Shown piece by piece: positions 15,265-25,063 of a DNA stretch of 64,000 nucleotides. The stretch lies in the NCBI GenBank assembly GCA_963826475.1, contig CAWGXC010000003.1:930001-994000 (forward strand), written 5' to 3'. Numbering within the stretch: the first letter of the stretch is position 1; the number at the start of each line of letters is the position of its first letter. The DNA comes from RHKX01 sp963826475. Its GTDB lineage: Bacteria > Actinomycetota > Thermoleophilia > Solirubrobacterales > 70-9. Both the position numbers and the translations under genes were made by a program. Below the pieces are notes generated by a model. The model did not search any database and was not told the origin of the DNA. It saw only the letters and a program-made list of their open reading frames with translations.

Positions 15265-16673
15265 TTTCCGATGAACACGCCGAAGCGGCGCAATCGCCGA
15301 TCCCAGCGGACGATGATCCCGCCCATACCTCCCCGCACCGCGAGCTCAGCCTGAGCCGGCTGGACCGTGAGATCGGCCAGCTCGCGGCCCATATCGCGGC
15401 GGCCACCTGCCGATGGCTGCAGCTGATTGCCGAGTTCGACCGGCGCAAAGGCCACGAGGCGAGCGGATTCTCGTCGTGCGCCACCTGGCTCGCGTGGCGG
15501 TGCTCGGTCGCACCGCGGGCTGCGCACGAGCACCTGAGGGTGGCCCGCAGCCTGACGTCGCTTCCACTGATCACGGCGGCGTTCGCGAGTGGATCGCTCA
15601 GCTATTCGAAGGTCCGCGCGCTGACGCGGGTCGCGGAGCCTGAGATGGAGGAAGAGCTCGTCGAGCTCGCGCTGCAGGCGACGGCAGCGCAGCTGGAGCG
15701 CGTGATGCGCGGATACCGAGGGGCGTTGGCCGAGGACGGGGAGTTGGCTTTCGAGCGGCGACATCTGACGACGCATTGGGACGACGACGGCTCCCTTCGA
15801 ATCAGTGGCAGCTTCCCCGCTGAGGAGGGAGCGCTGTTGCTGAAGGCCCTCGAGCTCACCCAGAGGCAGCTCGACAAACCCAGATCCGAGGCCGGCACAG
15901 AATTCGACGAGGTTCGGCCGCGCGCGACCCTGAGCGACGCGATGGTGGCCTTGGCGGAGTCGGCCATCGCGAATGGCGTGAGGGCCGCATCTGGAGGCGA
16001 CCGGCATCAGGTCGTCGTTCACGTTGACCTCGGTGACCTCGCAGGAGCCCACGGCGATAGGAGTGACGGCAACGGCTACTCCGGAGCGACTTTAGTGTCA
16101 CGGGTCGGCTTGCCGGTGGCGACGGTTCAGCGCCTGGGATGCGATGCATCGATCGTGGCCCTGATCGAAGACCAGGGCAAGCCGCTCTCGGTCGGTCGCA
16201 AGACCCGCTCGATCCCGCCGTCCGTGGCGCGGGCGTTGCGTGCCCGCGATCGAGGCTGCCGCTTTCCCGGATGCGATCGTGACCACTTCGTCGACGCCCA
16301 CCATGTCGAACACTGGGCGCGCGGCGGGGAGACTTCACTCGAGAATCTCGTCCAGCTCTGCCGGCATCATCACCGCCTCGTCCACGAGGGCGGGTTCTCA
16401 GTCGAGCCGTGGCGAGGTGGGTTCGCGTTCCGGCGACCCGACGGCTCTCTCGTTCCAGCGGTTCCTCCGGGCTCGCCCGGATCGGTGGAGGGATGCATGC
16501 GTGGCGTGGGCGATCCTTCGCTCACCCCTGCGAGGTTGCACCCGGACGCGTGCCGACCTCGGTCGCGGGGAGCGCAGATGGATGCCGATCTCGCCGTATT
16601 CGCCCTCGCCATGTTGCATGATCGCCGCGGACCCCCCGACAGGTCGACCGGCGCAAGATCCTGCCCCGGTTGA
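15258..16673 (+). CDS. DUF222 / 13E12-type HNH endonuclease, SOS-controlled
   Basis: This 471-residue protein carries the actinobacterial DUF222 domain (ELSLSRLDREIGQLAAHIAAATCRWLQLIAEFDRR, SLSYSKVRALTRVA) and a C-terminal HNH nuclease domain. The domain includes RDRGCRFPGC, DAHHVEHWARGG, NLVQLCRHHHRLVHEGG, with paired Cys for a structural metal and the HH catalytic pair. It is related to the mycobacterial 13E12 family. I choose ATG 15258 because a TAAAAT element lies 7 bases upstream, giving a leaderless mRNA; in-frame ATGs at 15210 and 15225 would lie upstream of that promoter. Its role in DNA damage is inferred from the SOS box. Confidence 0.85.
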   Translation: MFVSDEHAEAAQSPIPADDDPAHTSPHRELSLSRLDREIGQLAAHIAAATCRWLQLIAEFDRRKGHEASGFSSCATWLAWRCSVAPRAAHEHLRVARSLTSLPLITAAFASGSLSYSKVRALTRVAEPEMEEELVELALQATAAQLERVMRGYRGALAEDGELAFERRHLTTHWDDDGSLRISGSFPAEEGALLLKALELTQRQLDKPRSEAGTEFDEVRPRATLSDAMVALAESAIANGVRAASGGDRHQVVVHVDLGDLAGAHGDRSDGNGYSGATLVSRVGLPVATVQRLGCDASIVALIEDQGKPLSVGRKTRSIPPSVARALRARDRGCRFPGCDRDHFVDAHHVEHWARGGETSLENLVQLCRHHHRLVHEGGFSVEPWRGGFAFRRPDGSLVPAVPPGSPGSVEGCMRGVGDPSLTPARLHPDACRPRSRGAQMDADLAVFALAMLHDRRGPPDRSTGARSCPG

Positions 16674-16725
16674 GAACCGCACTGAGGAGTCGGCGCTAAG
16701 CTCGCGAAGATCCCCCGGGACACCT

Positions 16726-17661
16726 ATGGCGCGCGCAATCTGGACAGGCTCAATCACCTTCGGGCTCCTCAACGTGCCCGTGAAGCTCTATTCGGCCGTC
16801 TCGAGCCAGACGATCCGCTTCCGCGAGCTGCGCGAGAAGGACGGATCGCGGGTTCGGCATAAGCGCGTGGCCGAGGAGGACGGCGAGGAGGTCGCCTACG
16901 AGGAGATCGTCAAGGGTTACGAGATCGCTCCCGAGCAGTACGTGGTGATGAGCCGCGAAGAGCTCGAGGCGCTGAACCCGAAGAAGACCAAGGCGATCGA
17001 GATCGAGGACTTCGTCGATCTCGACGAGATCGATCCCATCTACTTCAACCAGCCCTACTACCTGGGCCCCGCGCCCGGCGCCGAGCGCGCGTATGCGCTC
17101 TTGGCACAGGCGATGGCCGAGCAGCGCAAGGTGGCGATCGCCCGCTTCGTCCTCCGCAACAAGGAGAGCCTGGCCGCCGTGCGGGCCGGCGACGGCGTCC
17201 TGACCCTGGCGACGATGCGCTTCGCTGACGAGGTGGTCCCGGTGAGCCAGCTCGAGGGGCTGCTCGGCGATACCGCGGACGTGAAGCCGAAGCCACGCGA
17301 GGTCGAGATGGCCAAGGCGCTGATCGACTCGCTCGCCAACGACTTCGATCCGACCGCGTACAAGGACGAGCATCGCGAGGAGCTGCTCGGGCTGATCCAG
17401 CGCAAGGCGGCCGGCGAGGACATCGTCTCCAGCGACGCGGAGGAGCCGAAGCCGACTAAGGCACCGGACCTGATGGCCGCACTCGAGGAATCCCTCGCCG
17501 CGATCAAGGGCGAGGATCTCGCCGGTGGCGCTGAGCGAAAGAAGGGCTCGTCCGCCGAACCCAAGTCCAAGGCCGCGGCCAAGCCGAAGTCCAAGTCGTC
17601 TTCCTCGAAGTCGACCGCATCAAAGGCGAAGAGCAAGTCGAAGGCCAAGGCCGCGAAGTAG
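16726..17661 (+). CDS. ku: Ku family DNA end-binding protein for NHEJ
   Basis: Bacterial Ku forms a homodimeric ring on double-strand ends and recruits LigD. The protein starts MARAIWTGSITFGLLNVPVKLYSAV, and contains VRHKRVAEEDGEEVAYEEIVKGYE, PIYFNQPYYLGP and LIDSLANDFDPTAYKDEHREELLGLIQRKAAGE. It ends with a Lys/Ser/Ala-rich tail of about 50 residues, a feature of actinobacterial Ku that promotes DNA threading. Length is 311 aa. It lies 52 bases after the SOS-controlled HNH gene and just before a LigD-type polymerase gene. Confidence 0.95.
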   Translation: MARAIWTGSITFGLLNVPVKLYSAVSSQTIRFRELREKDGSRVRHKRVAEEDGEEVAYEEIVKGYEIAPEQYVVMSREELEALNPKKTKAIEIEDFVDLDEIDPIYFNQPYYLGPAPGAERAYALLAQAMAEQRKVAIARFVLRNKESLAAVRAGDGVLTLATMRFADEVVPVSQLEGLLGDTADVKPKPREVEMAKALIDSLANDFDPTAYKDEHREELLGLIQRKAAGEDIVSSDAEEPKPTKAPDLMAALEESLAAIKGEDLAGGAERKKGSSAEPKSKAAAKPKSKSSSSKSTASKAKSKSKAKAAK

Positions 17662-17684
17662 AGGTCGACGGCCGCAAGCTGTCG

Positions 17685-18545
17685 GTGACGAACCTCGACA
17701 AGGTCCTCTACCCGGCGACCGGCTTCGCCAAGGGCGAGGTCATCGACTACTACGCGCGGATCGCGCCGACGATGCTGCCCCACCTGCGCGGTAGGCCGGT
17801 CACCCTGATCCGCTATCCCAACGGCGTCGAGGGCAAGCACTTCTACGAGAAGCGATGCCCGCCCCACCACCCCGACTGGGTGAAGACGGCGGAGGTCTGG
17901 GCCGGGGACCGCGCCGGCAACATCGACTTCACCCTCGTCGAGGAGCGCGCGACGCTCGTCTGGCTCGCCCAGCTGGCCGCGCTCGAGCTCCATCCGTCCC
18001 TCTCCCTCGCCGCCGAAATCGAGCGGCCAACGGTCCTCGCCTTCGACCTCGACCCGGGGCCACCGGCCACGATCGTCGAGTGCTGCCGCGTCGCGATGCT
18101 GCTGCACAAGCTGTTCGAGGGCATGGGGATGCAGTGCTTTCCGAAGAGCTCAGGCTCGAAGGGCATGCAGGTATACGTCCCCCTCAACGGTGAGGAGACC
18201 TATGAGCGGACGAAGCCTTACGCTCGGGCCGTGGCGCAGGCAATGGAACGCTCCGAGCCGGATCTCGTCCTCTCGCGGATGACGAAGAGCCTGCGCGCGG
18301 GCAAGGTCTTCGTCGACTGGAGCCAGAACACCGCCTCGAAGACCACCGTCGCCGTCTACTCGCTGCGGGCTCGCGAACGGCCGACGGTCTCGACGCCGAT
18401 CACCTGGGACGAGGTCAGCGACGCCCTTGATGCCGGCGATCCGGACTGCCTCCGCTTCGAGGCGGCCGAGGTCCTCGAGCGGGTTGACAAGCAGGGCGAT
18501 CTGTTCGCGCCCGTGCTCGAGCTCGAGCAGGAGCTGCCCGCATGA
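17685..18545 (+). CDS. LigD-type polymerase/primase domain protein
   Basis: This is a stand-alone NHEJ polymerase domain (286 aa) of the archaeo-eukaryotic primase superfamily, which fills gaps at broken ends. It starts with TNLDKVLYPATGFAKGEVIDYYARIAPTMLPHLRGRPVTLIRYPNG, has the metal-binding pair in LAFDLDPGP, and KSSGSKGMQVYVPL where family members often have GLH. The GTG at 17685 is the first canonical start, yet family-like sequence (REVEVDGRKLSV) runs in frame upstream, so the start may be unusual. No ligase or phosphoesterase domain is attached; those must be encoded elsewhere. Confidence 0.9.
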   Translation: MTNLDKVLYPATGFAKGEVIDYYARIAPTMLPHLRGRPVTLIRYPNGVEGKHFYEKRCPPHHPDWVKTAEVWAGDRAGNIDFTLVEERATLVWLAQLAALELHPSLSLAAEIERPTVLAFDLDPGPPATIVECCRVAMLLHKLFEGMGMQCFPKSSGSKGMQVYVPLNGEETYERTKPYARAVAQAMERSEPDLVLSRMTKSLRAGKVFVDWSQNTASKTTVAVYSLRARERPTVSTPITWDEVSDALDAGDPDCLRFEAAEVLERVDKQGDLFAPVLELEQELPA

Positions 18546-19279
18546 GGATCGCGGTGGTCGGCGCCACTGGGACGGCGGGGAGGCCGATCGCCGCGGAGCT
18601 GGAGCGGCTCGGTCACGAGGTCAGGCGCCTCAGCCGGGGCTCCGAGGCCCACCCGGTGGATCTGCTCAGCGGCAACGGTCTCGACGCGGCCCTGGAGGGC
18701 TGCGAGGCGGTGATCGACGCGAGCAACGTCGCCGGCAGCGCCAAGAAGTCGCGCGCGCTGCTCGTCGACGGTGGCCGCCGGCTGCTCGAGGCCGAGGAGC
18801 GGGCCGGCGTCGGCCACCACGTGTGCATCTCGATCGTCGGCATCGAGCGCGTTCCGATCGCCTACTACGGGGTCAAGCAGGATCAGGAGGAGATGGTTCG
18901 CGCCGCCGGGGTGCCGTGGTCGATCGTGCGCGCCACCCAGTTCCACCAGCTGATCGACTGGGCTTTCTCGTCGATGGCCCGGGCGCGCGTGCTGCCGCGG
19001 CTCTCCGCCCCGCTTCAGCCCGTCGACCCGGTCGAGGTCGCGGCGGTCATCGCCGCCGTCGCCGCTGGAACTCCGCTTCGGGACACGACGACGGTCGCCG
19101 GGCCGCAGGTCGAGTCGCTCGTCGATCTTGCGAGGACGTGGAAGGAGGCCCGCGGCGCGCGAGCCCTCCCGCTTCCCATCCCACTCCTCGGCAAGGCCGG
19201 GGCCGGCCTGCGGACGGGTGGCCTGACCCTCGCGTCGCCCGACCATCGGGGGACGGTCACCTTCGCCGACTGGCTCTAG
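18542..19279 (+). CDS. NAD(P)H-binding, NmrA-like atypical short-chain dehydrogenase
   Basis: This cytoplasmic Rossmann-fold protein of 245 residues begins MRIAVVGATGTAGRPIAAELERLGHEVRRLSRG, the GxxGxxG dinucleotide motif of the NmrA/NAD(P)-binding group. HHVCISIVGIERVPIAYYGVKQDQEEMVRAAGVPWSIVRATQF is the typical middle section, with Tyr and Lys in YYGVKQ. The C-terminal part predicts a substrate site, but the substrate is unknown. Its ATG overlaps the LigD-type polymerase stop (ATGA), yet no repair role is established for this family. Confidence 0.83.
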   Translation: MRIAVVGATGTAGRPIAAELERLGHEVRRLSRGSEAHPVDLLSGNGLDAALEGCEAVIDASNVAGSAKKSRALLVDGGRRLLEAEERAGVGHHVCISIVGIERVPIAYYGVKQDQEEMVRAAGVPWSIVRATQFHQLIDWAFSSMARARVLPRLSAPLQPVDPVEVAAVIAAVAAGTPLRDTTTVAGPQVESLVDLARTWKEARGARALPLPIPLLGKAGAGLRTGGLTLASPDHRGTVTFADWL

Positions 19280-19338
19280 CCCACGATTGCGGTGGCACGC
19301 ATTCGGTCGCCATAGGGCGCCGGGTCCGTGCCGCCGTC

Positions 19339-20888
19339 CTAGAGCGGCTGGCGGACCACCGGGTTGCGGGCGGCCCCGGCCTCGTCCAGCCGGCGCACCG
19401 GCGTCGTGTACGGCGCCTCGTGGGAGATCGTCGGATCCCCCTCGGCCTCGGCGAGGATCGACTCGATCGCGTCGGCGAAGCGATCCAGGGATTCCTTCGC
19501 CTCGGTCTCGGTCGGCTCGACCATCAGGGCCTCGTCGACGAGCAGCGGGAAGTAGACGGTCGGCGGGTGCATCCCGTGATCGAGCAGGCGCTTGGCGATG
19601 TCGAGGGTCCTGACGCCGAGCTCCTTCTTGGCGCCGCGGCCGGAGAGGACGAACTCGTGCATCGGGCGGCGGTCGAAGGCGAGCGGCAGGTACCTGCCGG
19701 CGCGGCCCTCGCGCATCCTCGCGAGCAGGTAGTTGGCGTTGAGGACGGCGGTCTCGGAGGCCTCCGCCAGGCCATCGCCGCCGAGGCTGAGGATGTAGGC
19801 ATATGAGCGGACGAAGACGCCGAAGTTGCCCTGGAAGCCGCGCAGGCGCCCGATCGAGTCCGGGTGCTCGTCGGTGCCATGCAGCTCGAAGCGGGGACCG
19901 CTTCCGTTGTCGCCCTCGATCCGCTCGATCCGCGGCGCCGGCAGGTAGGGAGCGATCCGCTCCGATACCGCGATCGGCCCGGCGCCCGGTCCACCGCCGC
20001 CGTGAGGCTGGCTGAAGGACTTGTGGAGGTTGACGTGGACGATGTCGAAGCCCATGTCGCCGGGCCGGGTGTGGCCCATGATCGCGTTCAGGTTGGCGCC
20101 GTCGTAGTAGAGGGTCCCCCCCGCCTCGCGCACGATCCCGGTGATCTCGGCGATGTTCACGTCGAAGAGGCCGAGCGTGTTGGGGTTGGTCAGCATCAGG
20201 CAGGCGACCCGGTCGTCGGTCTTGGCCCGCAGGTCCTCGAGATCGACCCCACCGTCGGGGTTGGTAGCGACCTTGACGACCTCATAGCCGGCCATCGTCA
20301 CCGACGCCGGATTCGTTCCATGCGCGGTGTCCGGAGTCAGGACGCGGATCCGCTTCTCCTCCTCGCCGTTTGCGGCGTGGAAGGCGCGGGTGAGCAGCAG
20401 CCCGGCCAGCTCACCGTGGGAGCCGGCTGAGGGCTGCAGGCTGACCTCGGGCAGGCCGCAGATCTCGCTCAGTGCTCGCTCGAGCGACCACATCAGCTCC
20501 AGCGCCCCCTGAGCGCGGCGCGGGTTCTGCGCCGGATGGAGGCGAGCGTGCCCGGGGAGCGCCGCGACGCGCTCGTTGATCCTCGGGTTGTGCTTCATCG
20601 TGCACGACCCGAGCGGGTAGATCCCGGAGTCGAGGTCGAAGTTGCGGCGCGAGATCCGGTTGTAGTGACGCATGATCTCCGGCTCGGAGACCTCGGGCAT
20701 CCTGGCCGGCTCGGCGCGCAGCAGGCGCTTGGGGATGAGGTCCTCCAGCGGCGTCTCGGGGACGCCCGCTGCGGGGAGCACCGCGGCGCGACGACCCGGG
20801 TGGGAACGCTCGTAGATCGTCACGGCCGGATCTCGCTGCATCGGCGTTTCCGTGGAGCCTCGGCCAGGCGGGTTCCGCAGTTCAGCGC

Positions 20889-20892
<4 letters not shown>
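19339..20892 (-). CDS. gcvPB: glycine dehydrogenase (decarboxylating) subunit 2
   Basis: This is the larger-numbered half of the split P-protein, the PLP enzyme that decarboxylates glycine and loads aminomethyl on the H-protein. The PLP lysine is K291 in VNLHKSFSQPHGGGGPGAGP. Other motifs are SGIYPLGSCTMKHNPRINE, LQPSAGSHGELAGLL and DTAHGTNPASVTMAGY. Its 517 residues are typical. The ATG overlaps the gcvPA stop as ATGA, keeping subunits in equal supply. It is the last gene of the gcvT-gcvH-gcvPA-gcvPB run. Confidence 0.95.
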
Positions 20893-22277
<1,385 letters not shown>

Positions 22278-22316
22278 CTTCCCCAAATGCTAGAGAGGGT
22301 CACGGCGCGGCCCTGC

Positions 22317-22709
22317 TCAGTCCTCGAGCAGCTCGCGATAGGCGGCGACGTCGAGCAGGGAATCGAGCTCGCCGGGATCGCTGAGCTTGACCTTGATCAT
22401 CCAGCCGTCGCCGTAGGGATCGGTGTTGATCAGCTCCGGCGTCTCGCCGGCCGTCTCGTTGACGGCCGTGATCTCGCCGGAGAGGGGCGCGATCACGTCG
22501 GAGACCGCCTTGACGGACTCGACCTCGGTGTAGGGCTCGTCCTTGGTGACCGTCGAGCCGATCTCGGGCGGCTCGAAGAACACGACCTCACCGAGCGAAT
22601 CCTGGGCGTACCAGGTGATGCCGAAGGTGGCCTCCTCCCCGTCGACCTTCGCCCAGTCGTGCTCGGGGTGGTAGCGGAGGTTTTCGGGATAGCTCTCTTC
22701 GGTTGCCAT
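22317..22709 (-). CDS. gcvH: glycine cleavage system H protein
   Basis: The H protein is the lipoylated shuttle of the glycine cleavage system. The 130-residue sequence has the family N-terminus ENLRYHPEHDWAKVDG and the lipoyl lysine K67 in YTEVESVKAVSDVIAPLSGEI. ATG 22709 has an AAGGAG ribosome site; the much longer open frame upstream is an overlap artefact of gcvT. It lies 26 bases after gcvT and 39 before gcvPA. Confidence 0.95.
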   Translation of the reverse strand: MATEESYPENLRYHPEHDWAKVDGEEATFGITWYAQDSLGEVVFFEPPEIGSTVTKDEPYTEVESVKAVSDVIAPLSGEITAVNETAGETPELINTDPYGDGWMIKVKLSDPGELDSLLDVAAYRELLED

Positions 22710-22735
22710 GCGGGCTCCTTCGGCGGTTGGCTTTC

Positions 22736-23821
22736 TCAGCTCTTGACGTAGAGGGGCTTGGGACGGATCTCGGCGTCGCGGACGCGACCACGGACGTCGA
22801 TCTGCACGCGCGATCCCGGTTCGGCGAGCTCGGAGCGGACGTACCCCATGCCGATCCCTATGCCCAGCGAAGGCGAGAACGTACCGCTCGTCACGGCGCC
22901 GACCGGCTCGCCGGCGGCAAGGATGGGGTTTCCCGGGCGCGGGATGCCCCGGCCCTCGATCACGAAGGCGGCCAGCTTCTCCGCCGTGCCGTCCGCACGG
23001 GCGGCGGCGATCGCCTCGGAGCCGGCGAAGCCCGTCTCCTCCTTGGAGCACCAGCCGAGCCCCGCTTCGATCGGGTTGCGATCGGGTCCCATGTCGTTGC
23101 CGTGCAGGTGGAAGCAGACCTCGAGCCGCAGCGTGTCGCGCGCTCCGAGCCCGCAGGGAGCGACGCCGGCCGCGAGCAGCTCGCGCCAGAGGCGCGGCGC
23201 CGCGTCGTTGGCCAGCAGGATCTCCACCCCGTCCTCGCCGGTGTAGCCGGTCCCGCAGACCAGCGCCTCGGCTCCGGCGACCTCGAGGCGGGAGGTCTTC
23301 ATCCGCTGCGGCAACTCGCCTGATGTCAACCCGGCGACGATCGCGCGCGCTTCGGGACCCTGGACGGCGAGCATCGCGTTGAGCGGCGCCAGATCGGCGA
23401 TCTCGACGTCGAAGTCTTCAGCGATCTCGCGAAAGCGGGCGAGGTCGAGGTCGTGGTTGGAGGCGTTGGAGACGGTCAGGTACTCGCCGCCGTCCCCGAG
23501 GAGGTACGTGAAGAGGTCGTCGAGGATGCCCCCGCCGTCGGCGCAGAGGCACGAGTACTGCGCGCCGCCCGGGCCGAGCTTGGCGACGTCGTTGGTCACC
23601 AGCCGCTGCAGGAAGGCGAGCGCGTCCGGCCCTGAGGTGCCGATCTGGCCCATGTGGGAGACGTCGAAGACACCGGCTCGCTCGCGCACCGCCGTGTGCT
23701 CGGGCCCGACGCCCTCGTATTGGACCGGCATCTCCCAGCCCGCGAAGGGGACCAGGCGCGCGCCGGCTGCCACGTGCTCCTCGTAGAGGGAGGTGCGCTT
23801 CAGGGTTGCGGAGGACTCCAC
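22736..23821 (-). CDS. gcvT: aminomethyltransferase (glycine cleavage T protein)
   Basis: The T protein transfers the methylene group from the H protein to tetrahydrofolate. Motifs are TSLYEEHVAAGARLVPFAGWEMPVQY near the start, VFDVSHMGQI, NASNHDLD, GTGYTGEDGVEI and DTLRLEVCFHLHGNDM. I choose GTG 23821 (361 aa); there is no ribosome site, but TAGCCT lies 7 bases upstream, which fits a leaderless transcript. The longer frame upstream runs antisense through the esterase gene. Confidence 0.93.
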   Translation of the reverse strand: MESSATLKRTSLYEEHVAAGARLVPFAGWEMPVQYEGVGPEHTAVRERAGVFDVSHMGQIGTSGPDALAFLQRLVTNDVAKLGPGGAQYSCLCADGGGILDDLFTYLLGDGGEYLTVSNASNHDLDLARFREIAEDFDVEIADLAPLNAMLAVQGPEARAIVAGLTSGELPQRMKTSRLEVAGAEALVCGTGYTGEDGVEILLANDAAPRLWRELLAAGVAPCGLGARDTLRLEVCFHLHGNDMGPDRNPIEAGLGWCSKEETGFAGSEAIAAARADGTAEKLAAFVIEGRGIPRPGNPILAAGEPVGAVTSGTFSPSLGIGIGMGYVRSELAEPGSRVQIDVRGRVRDAEIRPKPLYVKS

Positions 23822-23828
23822 CCGCGGC

Positions 23829-23890
23829 AGGCTAGCGAGGACGCGGCTCTGCTCCGGCGCGACGCCCGCCGTCGTCCGGTCCCTTAGGCT
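23829..23890. promoter_or_regulatory. divergent leaderless-type promoters for gcvT and the esterase gene
   Basis: Two -10-like TAnnnT hexamers face outward in the 75-base gap. TAGCCT on the minus strand (23829-23834) is 7 bases before the gcvT GTG, and TAGGCT on the plus strand (23885-23890) is 6 bases before the esterase ATG. Neither gene has a Shine-Dalgarno sequence. No clear -35 is seen and the gap is too short for a glycine riboswitch. Confidence 0.4.
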
Positions 23891-23896
23891 CGGCCC

Positions 23897-24967
23897 ATGA
23901 AGTTGGTGCACGAATCCATCGACGACCCGGGGCCCCTCGGCCCGCCCTGGAGTCGGCCGCTCGCCGGAACCTTCGAGCGGCTCGTCGTCGAATCGGAGTT
24001 GCTCGCCGGCAATCCGCTTGGCGACCCCGTCCGCAGGCCGCTCTACGTGCTGAGGCCTCCAGGCGTCGAGCTCGACCATCCTCGTCCGCTCCCCGTGATC
24101 TACGTCATTCAGGGCTTCACCGGTCAGCTGGACATGTGGACGAACCGGACGTTCATGGAGCCGAACTTCGTCGAGCGCGCCGACGCCATGCTCGCCTCCG
24201 GCGAATGCCCGGACGCGCTCGTCGTCATGGTCGACTGCTGGACCTCCTACGGCGGTTCCCAGTTCCTCGACTCGGCCGGCACCGGGAACTATCAGTCCTA
24301 CCTCTGCGACGAGATCGTGCCGTTCATCGACGAGCGCTACCCAACCGCGCCCGATCGGGACCACCGGGGGATCACCGGCAAGTCCTCCGGCGGATACGGG
24401 GCGATGGTCGTGCCCATGATGCGCCCCGACGTCTTCTCCGCCCTCGCCTCCCACGCCGGCGACGCCCTCTTCGAGATGTCGATGATCCGCGGCTTCGCCG
24501 GAGCGACCAGGACCCTGCGCGACAACTTCGAGGGCTCCTACGAAGTCTTCTTCGAGCGGCTGCGCGACGCCGATCCGTTCGACTTCGGCCTGTACGCCGA
24601 CCCGCTCGAGATGTACGGCTACGCGGCTTGCTACACCCCCGACCCCGACCGGCCCGGCAAGGCGCTCGTTCCCTTCGAGATCGAGACCGGCAGGCTCATC
24701 CCCGAGCTGTGGGAGCGCTGGCTAGAGCACGACCCGGTCCGGATGGCCCCGAAGCACGCCGACGCCCTGCGCTCGATGCGCCGGATCTACCTCGATGCCG
24801 GCCGCAGCGACGAGTACTACCTCGACCTGGGCGCCCAGGCCTTCTCAGCCGAACTCGAGAAGCTCGACGTCGCGCACACCCTGGAGCTTTTCGATGGCAA
24901 GCACGGCGGGATCAACTACCGCTACCCCGGCGCGATCCGCGCGTTGGCTGCGGCGCTGAGCGCTTAA
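23897..24967 (+). CDS. alpha/beta-hydrolase, esterase D / PF00756-like
   Basis: This 356-residue cytoplasmic protein (no signal peptide) has an alpha/beta-hydrolase core. PLPVIYVIQGFTGQLDMWTNR leads to the first strand, and the nucleophile elbow is GKSSGGYGAM (GxSxG with the second-position serine) near residue 160. DGKHGGINYR near the end supplies the catalytic His. The pattern fits putative esterases such as esterase D and enterochelin-esterase-like proteins. The substrate cannot be read from sequence. It is divergent from gcvT and convergent with ftsZ. Confidence 0.85.
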   Translation: MKLVHESIDDPGPLGPPWSRPLAGTFERLVVESELLAGNPLGDPVRRPLYVLRPPGVELDHPRPLPVIYVIQGFTGQLDMWTNRTFMEPNFVERADAMLASGECPDALVVMVDCWTSYGGSQFLDSAGTGNYQSYLCDEIVPFIDERYPTAPDRDHRGITGKSSGGYGAMVVPMMRPDVFSALASHAGDALFEMSMIRGFAGATRTLRDNFEGSYEVFFERLRDADPFDFGLYADPLEMYGYAACYTPDPDRPGKALVPFEIETGRLIPELWERWLEHDPVRMAPKHADALRSMRRIYLDAGRSDEYYLDLGAQAFSAELEKLDVAHTLELFDGKHGGINYRYPGAIRALAAALSA

Positions 24968-24979
24968 CCCAACTGGCGA

Positions 24980-25033
24980 GGCGGGGAGCCCGCCGATCAA
25001 GGACGCAGGAGCCGCCGCGGCCTTCAGGGCCGC
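24980..25033. terminator. two hairpins between convergent esterase and ftsZ genes
   Basis: GGCGGG-GAG-CCCGCC at 24980-24994 and GCGGCC-TTCAG-GGCCGC at 25017-25033 are perfect 6-bp stems in the 96-base convergent gap. Neither has a T-run. Their placement suggests they mark the ends of both transcripts. Confidence 0.5.
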
Positions 25034-25063
25034 AAGGCGACGAGGACGCTGAGCAGCGTGCTC

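Noticed and set aside
23822..23896. glycine riboswitch upstream of gcvT
   Set aside because: Only 75 bases separate the divergent starts, too short, and no conserved riboswitch core is visible.
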